A stretch of 64,000 nt of DNA from positions 372,001 through 436,000 of the forward strand of contig JABYQQ010000011.1 in the NCBI GenBank assembly GCA_022605405.1, in the 5' to 3' direction. Below are positions 12,160 through 22,545 of the stretch, piece after piece. The translations under genes were made by a program, and so were the position numbers. The stretch is from Earliella scabrosa. Lineage: Eukaryota; Basidiomycota; Agaricomycetes; Polyporales; Polyporaceae. The number at the start of each line of letters is the position of its first letter. Positions within the stretch are counted from its first letter, which is position 1. A model generated the notes under the pieces. It was not told the origin of the DNA and did not search any database. It saw only the letters and a list, made by a program, of their open reading frames with translations.

Positions 12160-12912
12160 CGCCTGCAGTCCACAAGGTCGATATCGGCCCTCGGTGTGTT
12201 GGAAACAAAGCTGGGGAGGGCAGAGGCACGAGCTTGAAGCCTTGAACTTGTTACCAATGGGGTTCTGCGCCGCGCGCAGGTGCACAGGCAGAGCGCAGGA
12301 CCGGTTCCCTCGCAGGACTCGCTGCATCTGTTCTCGGCGCGCGGCGAGCTTGCGCTGCTGCAAGAGGTGATGCGCAGTACCCCCGCGGACGCGGAGCGCA
12401 TGACTATCGTGTACAGCGTTGAGTAGAAGATGAGCTTCGCGGCGGAAGAGAGGCAGTTAGAGGCGGAGACCCGGCTGCGGTAGGCGTCGGTGCGAGATAC
12501 CACGCACGAGGCGCAACAGGCCTTGGGGATCAAGATCGAGAGAGGCCCGGGAACAGAGGTAACGCGAAAGCGGAAGGGGCGAACCCATGCGGCTTGCTGG
12601 GAGCGTAAGGAGAGCAAGCCTGCAATATGTGCCGCGCAACATAGGCAGGAACTGGCATGATGCGGGCGCGAGGGCGGTGCTGGAGTGGATCCTGATGTAG
12701 CGATTTTGGAGGCCAGCGAAGCGATTGCAACCACGACCAGAGACGGACAGGGGCATGAGCTTGTGCTTGAGGAAGACGGCAACACGACCAGACGAGTTCA
12801 AGGACATGCCATCTGACTAGGCTAGGGCGAGGAGAGGGAGCGCATCGAAGACAGCATGACTACAGGGAGGGAGGCCCTGAGGCTAAGGAACATGCAACTG
12901 AGGAGGCAGTAA
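12160..12912 (+). pseudogene. Decayed coiled-coil-like reading frame
   Basis: One plus-strand frame keeps a strongly protein-like, Glu/Arg/Gln/Leu-rich composition across this stretch (for example RGELALLQEVM, FAAEERQLEAETRLR, GREALRLRNMQLRRQ). It is interrupted in the same frame by stops at 12424, 12481, 12658, 12812 and 12910. The composition suggests a former coiled-coil protein. I could not assign a family. It lies behind the upstream region of F-box copy A and could be a remnant of the F-box repeat unit. Confidence 0.3.
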
Positions 12913-14095
12913 CATTGACGGCGAGGTGTACGATGATTCGTATCATTGTCCACCGTCAAACGATCCTGATACCTCATCCTCAGTCGGAACGCTCTCCAAG
13001 TCGTCGAAACAGTGCTCACCAAGTCCCCGTCAGCTCTTGACACAAGGATTGTGGACATGGGACGTCCTAGAGCTTCGTCGGAGGCTTCGAGTGCACTCTG
13101 CGCAAAGACTTGGATGAGTCGTTTATTCTCGACGTGGCACGTACAGGCGCTGATCAGATGCATAGGATGAGTTTGGATAGTGGGGGATGCATGCACCGAG
13201 AGCAAAAGGTTCGAGGGAGTGACGTACTAGATAGCTGACTCACTTGAGCCAGTCCCGGGCTATCCCGACGTCTTCCTCGCTGTTCTCGTCAATGGAGCCC
13301 TGGACACGCAAATGAATTGGACGTATACTTGTAGCGTTCCCAGCAAACGTACCGGTCAGCAGGTTCCGCGATCCCCATTCACTGGCAGCTTCAGGCAGGT
13401 CTCCAACAGTGGCACGTGGCACCGGGTTGCAAATTGACATGGGGGTTGACCTCGGTGGTGATGGCTTCGTACAGTCGTCTTCAAAGGATGTCGGACGGCC
13501 GCCGGGACCAGGGCAATCAGGACTCAGGAGGGAGGCGGATTCCGTTAAGCCTAGTCCCAGACAATCGTCAGTGGCGGAGCAATCACTGACGCCTGCGACA
13601 TGCGCAGTAGGCAGTCCGATGGTGTGGCCGTTCATTGCTTCAACAGTTGTAGGCCGCCCGGAGGCGTGTTGTCTTCGGGAGTTGCGAGCAAGGACGCCCA
13701 AGCAAGGACGCCCAAGCGCTTAGCATGCCGTGACTCGGATCACTCCGGTCACACAGAGCGTCACGCACCCCCGAGCGTCTCCTTCCTTGTACTGCCCCAG
13801 TGCGAAGCCGAGTCGCAGGTCGCAAGGACGGCGCGTCTAGCTCCTTACATGCAACGGTACTGTCTCAGGCTCTTCCTCGGGTCCTTGCTCTCAAGCTAAA
13901 GGCCCTTGTTCTTATCCCCCTTCAGTGAGCCTTGATGTGAAGCTTCCAATGTTCCATCAACGATCTCCGCCGCGCTCGTCTCTGCCACGTGGCCCTCGAC
14001 TCGGTTAAATAGTTGTGTTGTTGCCACGGAATCAACAGGGTATCAGACAATATCATGACGCTATTGACCTGCTTTCGCTGCACGAATGAACACGC
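12913..14095. other. Intergenic region, possibly further decayed coding sequence
   Basis: Short protein-like stretches continue in several frames up to about 13900 but with stops and no recognisable motif. The last 150 bp are the upstream region of amidohydrolase copy 2. Confidence 0.4.
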
Positions 14096-17000
14096 ATGCT
14101 AGCATGCTTGGCCATGAACTACGACAAGCGGTTGCCGGTGTCAACATTCCCGGGCGAGACCCCTACCGCCCGACCCCAAGGGTCCCGTCGGCTTCGGGCT
14201 TTCTTATCTCTCGTGTTGCTTCTCACGACCTTTCAGTTTTCTCGTTTGGTCCTCAGTGTTTTGAAGGGAGTCTCAGAAGCGGCAACCTCAGTTCCGATAC
14301 ATGCGACGGAAATCCTAGAGAAATGTCGACTTCTACAAGTCCCCCCAGGTCCTCCACCTGACTTCCACGCTCGCACAAAGTCCGACAGGTTCGTTCCGGG
14401 TACGAAACCTACGCTGATTACGGTGCGTGCAACATGTCTATCAACGCCGTCCATGCAGCTGACGTGATCTATGTAGAACGCAACTATATGGACAGGCGGT
14501 CAGGATGGCCTCGAAGTTGTGCATGGCGACATCCTCCTCGACCGAGGGATCATCCAGCAAATTTACTCCCTCGACGGCAGTTCCCGCGACCGATATGATA
14601 ACTATTACACTGAAAGTGTGACACGGATCGACGCTCAAGGGAAATGGGTCTCTCCTGGGTGATTAGCCCATAATCTGCAAGTTCTGCTCGAGTACTGACC
14701 TCTCGATACAGGATCGTCGACCTGCACAGCCATCTGTACGTGGAAATAGAGTGTGCAATCCCATTTACTAACTCCCTCATAGAGGCCTTTACCCTGTACC
14801 CATTCTCCGCGGCACATTGGAAGCCAACTCAATGAAGGGTCCTGTCTTGCCAGTAGGTCTCAGCATGAATCATGACCAGCAGTTCTGAGCTCAATTGATC
14901 GGTCGCAGTGGCTCCGCGCGCTCGACGGTCTGAATACACACGACGCAGCATTCCAGCTGAGCGCATCTGGCGGCGTGACTGTACGTTCTTCATGGGCTGT
15001 AGCAGCCGCACCGTCATTGCTTACGGAGGATCCTCACAGACCGCGCTGGTCCTTCCAGGATCTTCTAACGCCATGGGTGGTCAAGGGGTAGTGATCAAGC
15101 TCCGTCACACGGATGAACGGTCGCCCACGAGCATGCTGCTTGAGAACCCTTGGGAGACGAACACCACCGTTTACGATCCGAAGACGCATTTCCGCTACCG
15201 GCAGATGAAGTACGTTTCCCTGTGCATCCGTCTGAGTCGACCTGACTCGTATTGCAGACACGCTTGCGGCGAGAACCCGGGTATGTCATGAGCTCCACAG
15301 TCCGCAGCGTCGCGCGCTGAGTATCGGCGCTGCAGGTCAGTTCTACGCCAATACCCGCATGGACACCGTATGGGCCTTCCGCGAAGGGTGCGTCTTTAGA
15401 TCTCCGTGAGGAGTAGACCTTTACTTCGATTGGCGCAGATACGAGAAGGCTCGTCAGATTAAAGAGGCGCAGGACGACTATTGTGCCAAGGCAACAAGAG
15501 GTGACTGGTCAGGTCTAGGTGACTACCCGGAAGATCTTCATTGGGAAGCATTGGTGGACGTCCTTCGAGGTCGTGTAAAGGTGACGCACGCTCACGTTCG
15601 CTGCAGCGGTAGGTGCTGACTGGTCTGCCGCACAGGTCCACACGCACTGCTACGAGACTGTCGATCTTGACGATCTCGTTCGGGTGAGCACAGGTAGCTC
15701 AGAAGCGACGTGGTACGACTGACTGCGCTGACCAGATTACGAACGAGTTCAAGTTCTCCATCGCGGCAATTCATCATGCTCATGAGGCCTATCTCGTGCC
15801 GGATACTCTGAAGGCCGCGTACGGTGCGCGTCTCGTGACGTTCTCTGCCATTCATGTCGTATCTGATGCAGCTACTCCGTACTTCCTCAGGTCGTCCGCC
15901 AGCAGCGGCTCTATTTGCCACTGTCGGCGGATACAAGCGCGAGGCCTTCCGCGGCTCGGAGTTCGCCCCGCGCATACTCGCTGAGAACGGTCTGCGAGTC
16001 ATCATGAAGGTTCGTTCATGCATCTGCCGCATTCTTCGTGTGCTGCCACTGACTTTGGTCTTCCCTCAGTCCGACCATCCCGTGTTGGACTCGCGTTTCC
16101 TCCTCTGGGAGGCGCAGCAAGCATACTATTACGGCCTTCCGTATAATCTTGCTCTCGCTTCAGTCACGTCTACCCCAGCTAGCGTGCTCGGACAGGACCA
16201 CCGCATTGGCTATGTCAAAGAAGGTACGAGACTGCACGCCCCGTATACGTTATGGCACATCCTAACATCGCTTCTGTCTAGGCTACGATGCAGGTAAGCC
16301 CTCGTGGAATATGTGTCTGCGTTGTAGTCCCTAACACCTCTACAGATCTCGTGCTGTGGGACAGTCACCCGCTCGCGCTAGGCGCGACTCCGCAGCAAGT
16401 CTGGATCGACGCGATTCCGCAGCTCGCTACCCCTCACACGCTCTCCAAGTCCGACTCCTTCCAGAGCCTTCCTAAGGTTCCGAACTTCGATGCTGAGGCG
16501 AAGGAAGCGCTCGAATACGATGGGCTTCCGCCCCTGGAACCGCAGCCCTCAGTAACGCACACGGTCATTTTCGCGAACGTCAGCAGCGCGCTCGTGCGAA
16601 CGGACTCCGCGGGGAGTGTCGGCGTTGAGGAGCTCGCTCCGTCCGACGGATCACGGACGGGGAAGATGTGGGCCGTGGTGGAAGGCGGAAGGCTGGTCTG
16701 CGCTGATGCTCCATCCAGCGAATGCGTCCACTCTGCCCTCCGCCAGCACAGCGCGGATGTCGAGGTCATTGACCTTCAAGGCGGCTCCATCACACCCGGT
16801 CTAACGACATTCGGGTCGCCGCTTGGCCTTGAGGAGATTTCGGGCGAGATATCAACGAGGGACGGTACGGCTCCGGACGGGCTGACGTCCAGTGTTCCGA
16901 GTCTCGCGGGTGGGGGTAGTGCTCTCATCCGAGCGAGCGACGGGCTCCAGTTCGGCACCCGTCATGCCTTGTGAGTCGTGCTTCCCTTCCTTCCCCCCCG

Positions 17001-18024
17001 CAGCATGATTGATTGGACATGGTTCTAGGCTGGCATACCGCTCAGGAATCACGGCTGCTGTGGTTGCACCCACCAGCGACGGGCTCCTCGCCGGACTGAG
17101 TACCGCATTCGCGACGGGAGCTCTGCACAAGCTGCAGGACGGCGCGATCATACAGGAAGCGGGGACGGTGCACGTCTCCGTCCATCCCGGAGGTACGCAG
17201 AGTGTGAGCACCCAAATTGCCGCGCTTCGCCGCCTGCTACTCAGCCAGACGGATGGCGAACTGGGCCGCGCCTTTGAGCAGATCAGAAAGGTTTGTGGCT
17301 TCGCTCGTCGACCCCGAATAATTCAACACTGACGTCTGGATATGCAGGGCGCTGCCCCACTCGTCATCGACGTGGACAGCGCAGACATCATGGCCACCCT
17401 CATTGCACTCAAGTCGGAGGCGGAGCGCGTCCTCGGAGTCTCAGTGCCGCTCAACTTGACCTTCTCCGGAGGCGGCGAAGCCCATCTTCTCGCCAAGGAG
17501 ATCGGACAGGCAGGGATAGGCGTGATTCTTACCCAGCCCCGCCCATTCCCGAAGATGTGGGATGCGCACAAGATGTGAGCGTTCCTGAATGCTATTGCGC
17601 CGAGATGCCACACTGACGCTCTCTTCCCGTACTGCTAGCCTTCCTGGCCCGCCGTTGTCCGCCAAGAGTCAGATCGTGGCCCTGCTCCGGCATAACGTCA
17701 CGGTCGGCGTGGGCACCCAAAACGCGGTCATGGCGCGGAACACGCGTTTCGACACAGCATGGGTGGGTCCTTCCCCCGCCCCCCGCCATGAACGCTCGGA
17801 AACTGATTGAGCTCTCACTCTCATAGGCTGCGCTCGATGCCGACGGGCTCATCTCGAAGGAACAGGCTGTCGCTCTCGCGTCGACGAATGTGGAGAAGCT
17901 GCTCGGCATCGAGAGGAAGGCGGACGAGGTCGAGCTTGTTGCGACGCGCGGCGGGGACTTGCTCGGGTACGGGAAGGTTGCGGCCGTGATCTCGCCTGTT
18001 CGGGGAGTGGTCGACCTGTTGTGA
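14096..18024 (+). CDS. Membrane-anchored two-domain amidohydrolase (CE9-like), copy 2, complete
   Basis: This is a complete paralogue of the gene at 1-3900, with the same exon layout. About 19 exons join in frame to roughly 970 residues. The start is either the ATG at 14096 or the one at 14114 (MNYDKRLPVS); the second begins where similarity to copy 1 is visible. An N-terminal hydrophobic anchor (FLSLVLLLTTF) precedes the catalytic half. Metal-binding landmarks are the HSH of VDLHSHLG (split by an intron near 14740), VHTHCYE, HHAHEAY, SDHPVLDSR and GYDADLVLWDSHPL. The C-terminal half, largely on the long exon at 16346-16972, has PGLTTFGSPLGL where an HxH would be expected, so it probably has a structural role. 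The membrane anchor suggests the secretory route or cell surface, which is inference. No disabling change was seen. The stop codon is at 18022-18024. Confidence 0.85.
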
Positions 18025-18259
18025 CGGTGCGCTGGTAGCTGAGAGCGTCGGAGTCGATGCGCAGGTACAAACCATCTCCGCTGTCCCCCACCGGACGTCG
18101 TAATCCGAGTCGTTATCGATGAGAGTGAAGGAGAAAGTGCGACATACGTCGCATTAAATAGTAAACACCGGTACCATCGTCACTCGACAAGGATGGGTGA
18201 CATTTGTATGGATATGGTCTCCTGGGACCATGACAGTCATATATATAGTCGACACAGCA
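18025..18259. other. Convergent spacer between amidohydrolase copy 2 and the P450 gene
   Basis: The spacer is 235 bp. The first 40 bases resemble the sequence after amidohydrolase copy 1. No gene was recognised. Confidence 0.5.
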
Positions 18260-20404
18260 TCAGACGGCCAGAACCTGATCTTCCTCCCGGCAACTCGCGC
18301 GAATCAAAGCCTCCGCCGCTTCCGAGCGCGGTAGGATGATGCATTTGAACGGCTCAGGATACCTGTACGTCATAGGAAGGTATTGAGCGTGAACTCAGAA
18401 GCAGGGTCGGACACATACGAGCAGTCGTCAACTCACGATATCACACCATGGGACATTTTCACCGTGTTAACCAAGTCAATCGGCTTTCCCTCCTCGTCCA
18501 GGGGTGGCGAAATGGAGAACGTGTGCAAGACCGAGGAGATGGTGATGAAGATTGCCGCTTCAGCAAAATAGCGACCCGGACAAATGCTAGCCGTAGATAG
18601 TCGATTCAGTCATCATCCATACTAGTCTGCGTGAGGTCTTATTACTTACCGTCGTCCGTATCCGAACACAATAGTACTCGGGTCCCTGACGTTGTGATCG
18701 AGCTTTCCATCCTTGAGGAAGCGCTCGGGGTTAAACCTCTCTGGATCAGGGTATATCTTCGGATCGCGCGCATAGGCCCTGTGTACCTCGATATGAGCAT
18801 ACCATAACGTCGGACGTAAGGACTCCTTGTTTGTACCATGGGCTGTTGACTATCGCAGTGCGGGCCGGAATGCGATATCCGCGGTACTCGTCTTCCTGGA
18901 CCGAAAGGTGCGTGAGGCTTAGGGGCCCGACTGGCCGCCATCGTAGACATTCTTTCAGGATCGCGGTCACGTATGGCAGATAGGGCCAGTCGTCGTATGT
19001 CGGAAGTCTGTGGGGCCCTATCACGGTCTCGAGCTCTGCTTGCGCACGCGCCTGTACTTCCGGATGGGATGCCATGGCAAGATAGAACGTTTGCAGCGTT
19101 GAGAGTGTCTGAGGTCGTCGTTAGTGTCTGTAACAGTGATGATGGTATTCTCCGAGCTTACTGTGTCTGCCCCACCTGGTCGCATTCGCGGACGTTAACG
19201 ACTGTGGACCCGGGTAATCGTTCCGGGGAGATACTGACCTGCGTATGCCGAGGCTATTGCGTTCTTCGAATATTCCTCTTCATTAGCATTGGGCTCGTCC
19301 GCTCGCGCCAGACGTTCAAGTAGCCCAGTAGCCATAGATGGCATGCACTTGCCTTCACGCTTGACCGTGATACTCAGCTTCGCTTAACCAAATCAGTGTG
19401 TTTGGTACGCACCCAGGCGGCCTTAGCAGCATTCCATGGGACATCGCACATCCGGCGTACTATGGGGTACCACTCCACCGCCTGCCTCTTGAACGTCGCT
19501 CCAGGAGCCCACGATGGCAGGAAGCGCAGAACCGGGAATGTCTCGACGAGGAACTTTCCCGGGACGAACGTCAGCGAGAACTTGTGCATCGCTTCTTCCG
19601 CGATACTGAGGTAGTCGACGCCTGAGGTGTCCGTGTCCACGTCAATGCCGTACCCGACGCGGATGATCGAGGCGCCAAAGAGACTACGAGAGGCATGGTG
19701 GGAGAGGTATTCAGCATGCTGATCGCGCTGGACGGAACAACACGCTCACTGTCTGCCATGGTGCAGGAATTCCTCGGGGGTCTCGAGCATCCGCAGCAAA
19801 TACCGTCTCGAATGGAGCTGCTGGATCGGGCGGTACTTGACGGTAGCATTCGAGTTCAGGTATTCATGGAACAGCTTCCTCGTGCGTCGCCACTGTGAGC
19901 CGTACGGCAGGACCGAGAACAGCCAGGTCCATCCTGTCCTTCAACAATCGTATGAGGCTTGCGAGATCGCTGCGATAAAGGACCATTGCTGACGTGACTC
20001 ACATCGGGCCCATAACGGAAAACAGCCTGTCCGAGTAGTTCCCAGAGCGCTTGTCAAGCAGGTCGAGTGCGGCCTCGTGCGATCCTAGCACGATCATTGG
20101 CTGGCCAAATGTGTTCAAGTATACGATCTCTCCTGTTCGACGATGAGTGGGGTACTGTGACGACTGATGATTCCTCCGTACCGTATTTTTGGTTCAAATC
20201 GTAGAAGGCTTGAGCCATGTTCTTAGTAGGCACGTCGAGCATGTTACCTATGATAGGAAGGGGCCGAGGACCGGGTGGCAGTGGCAGGTCGTGGGACGAG
20301 GCTTTAGATTGATAACGCTTGTAGGTCAATAAGGCCACAACACCAAGGGTGGTGCAGACCCATAACCATAGGGGAAGAGGGGGTAAAAGGTCGATGATCG
20401 ACAT
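18260..20404 (-). CDS. Cytochrome P450 monooxygenase
   Basis: This is a microsomal-type class II P450, a heme monooxygenase using a P450 reductase. The start MSIIDLLPPLPLWLWVCTTL at 20404 gives an N-terminal membrane anchor, followed by the proline-rich hinge LPLPPGPRPLPIIGN. A longer frame from 20425 would need a GTG start. Family landmarks appear in order: WRRTRK (C helix, near 19880), AGGADTT (I helix, assembled over two introns near 19110-19260), ECLR (K helix ExxR, near 18940), and FGYGRR joined across an intron to ICPGR (heme-Cys loop, near 18590-18660). The C terminus reads YPEPFKCIILPRSEAAEALI, typical of basidiomycete P450s related to the sterigmatocystin-oxidoreductase group. All introns I traced have GT/AG ends and keep frame, and no premature stop was found. 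Length is about 500 residues. The substrate cannot be predicted. Confidence 0.85.
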
Positions 20405-21870
20405 GAAGGGGACCTGAACAGCCACGGGCAGTATTGCGAGTCATTCGCTAGTCCGACAGGTCTCTTCTTATGCTGGTCCGGAGATGTGAAGATGCTCACG
20501 AGGAACATCTCCTGCGCCCGGCGATCGGATAGGCTACGAACGGTTGCCTCGTTAGAAGGACATCGAAGCCTTCCGAGGGGGATAGACCGAACACGACGGC
20601 CGATACCGATGTCCCACGTCCCAGAAACAGGGCGCTATCCAAACGGACCCCTCCGTGTCGAATAGGGTAGCTGCTAGAATTGCGCTGCCGGATAATTCAG
20701 TGCCTAGAGTGTCCCTGTATGAACGAACACGGCGATGCATGCATACCACGTACCTGACATCAGCTGCTGAGCGTGGTGGAGCCCGATGCGAGTTGCGAGG
20801 ATCGGCATCCTGTGACCGCCTGCGCGGAAGCTACAACACCTGAACCATTGCTTAGCGTCAAACTATGGAGAGAGCCACGCTGTTCCTCCGTTCAAGAAGC
20901 TTGCCAAGGATGCAAATAGAGCCACAGGCTGCTATCGCCAACGTCCGCTGACATGAGGCGCAACATCAAAATAGCATGGTTTCGAGACAACGGCTCTTAG
21001 CGTACGCTTACCTCAGTTTCTGTGAGGGCTTTGCTGACAGGGATAAAGCACTCACCCAGTCGTGCAGCTTGCCGGTGGAAAGTACGAAGCCACCTTCACT
21101 GGCGACGAAGACCATCAACAGGAGCACCGTTGAAGAACGAACGGGCGGCGCACCTCGGGTTATGTCGTGTGATCATTTGTTCGCAGGTGCTCAAGGGTCA
21201 CTCGGGACGGTCGAGGGTCAGCCGGTCGAACATCTCCGACGGCCGACGTTGCGAAGAACCGCGTCTCGGCAGTGAATGTTCCTTGCCGCCTGTGGGCACA
21301 ATGTTAATGGAGTAATAGACATAATGAGCTTCGGAATACCGCACAAATTGCATCACGCTGACAAGCTTGAGGAGTCCTCCAACCTCCTACAAAGTTCAGA
21401 ACATGTATGTGGAAGATCTTACGTTGCCTCCTGAGGGGTGGCAGGTGAACAAGCCGCCCGTAATTCGCAAATGCGTCACATCGCAGGCGGTCATCGGACT
21501 TGGATAGGGTTAGTCTGGAATAGTATGCCGTAACACACGAATAGGCTTCGTCGTATGAGTGACTGTCATATGACATATGACAGGATTGACTTGCCTTATG
21601 CAAAATCGCTGCTGGCAAGGCCGTTCGTCGCGTGTTGCAGACCTCAATGAGCGTCATTGATGAAACCCTCACCACGACCCGGCGGGATCATACGAGCGCA
21701 ACTTGATCCCGTGTGCCTGTATCTGCCGACTCCAGAGCAACGACTCTGGTTCTCCCAAGCCGTAAATACTATTGTGAGGGCAAAATAGCCAGGTTGCACA
21801 TGAAAGCACGAAATCAAAGACGGACATACTATGTTCGGATTCCTCTTCACACGCTCGAAATTCTCGCCAC
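20405..21870. other. Intergenic region upstream of the P450 gene
   Basis: No gene is supported. Small protein-like patches occur around 21000-21250 on both strands but without motif or coherent splicing. The P450 promoter must lie at the left end. Confidence 0.45.
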
Positions 21871-22545
21871 CTACAAAAAGACGATAAACGCCTCCGACAC
21901 GACCGCCGACACAGTCAGGCTAATCGCCACTGACTCCGTGCTCTGCGTGCCCAGCGCGACACATGTCGACGAGAACATGCCGTTCCCGCCGATCACCGCC
22001 GCGCCCTGGTCCATGCGCGAAGTCGCATTGGGCGCCGTCAGCTGCTTCGCCTGCTTCGTTCCGCTCGCGGTCCTCAATCCCGTGAACTGCACCGCTGTGC
22101 TCGTGCACGCGCCGGACCTGTTGAAGAAGTTGGCGTGGACGACGAGGAGCCGGATCGGCATGTTCGCGGACGAATACAGGGCGTACGTCGCTATCGGGGC
22201 GGACGAGCCGTTGTCGAGCGCCGCAACCTTCGCACCGTCCGTGCCGAGGAAATTGGAGACAAAGTAGGCGCCGTATTATGGAGAGAAGACGTTGTTCTGA
22301 GCTCACCAGCAGCACGCCTGGTAAGAGAGCAATGAAAAATGAGCGACTTTCCGGCGTAGGAGAAGGAGGGGAATCGACGTACGCAATTGCCGATAATCCC
22401 ATAGTAGAAGTAAAGACGTTCGGCCCCGATGAGCGTGCTCTGGAGGACGTCGTCCATAATTCAGAGGACCGCGCCAAACGTTGGACCGGAACCTCCACCG
22501 AGGGAGTGGTTGACGTCAAAGACAAGAGTGAGTACTCACTGATCC
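21871..22545 (-). pseudogene. GH79 glycoside hydrolase (beta-glucuronidase-like) C-terminal remnant
   Basis: Minus-strand sequence matches the C-terminal part of fungal GH79 proteins. Recognisable segments are VNHSLGGGSGPTFGA, DDVLQSTLIGAERLYF, GIIGNC, YGAYFVSNFLGTDG, and NMPIRLLVVHANFFN followed by LTAPNATSRMDQGAA. Three in-frame stops interrupt it: TGA at 22461-22463 and TGA at 22303-22305, both at expected Trp positions, and TAA at 22276-22278 at an expected Tyr. A further frame change lies near 22520. An intron of about 65 nt between GNC and the following exon still has GT/AG ends. The N-terminal catalytic barrel was not found upstream, so the copy is also truncated. Intact relatives are secreted enzymes acting on glucuronides of plant cell wall glycans. 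Confidence 0.7.

Noticed and set aside
11958..12785. A 275-codon minus-strand open frame rich in Ser, Cys and Ala
   Set aside because: Composition is that of an antisense shadow of the Glu/Arg-rich plus frame; there is no motif.
20405..20425. Extension of the P450 frame upstream to 20425
   Set aside because: It would start with GTG; the ATG at 20404 gives a normal hydrophobic N terminus.
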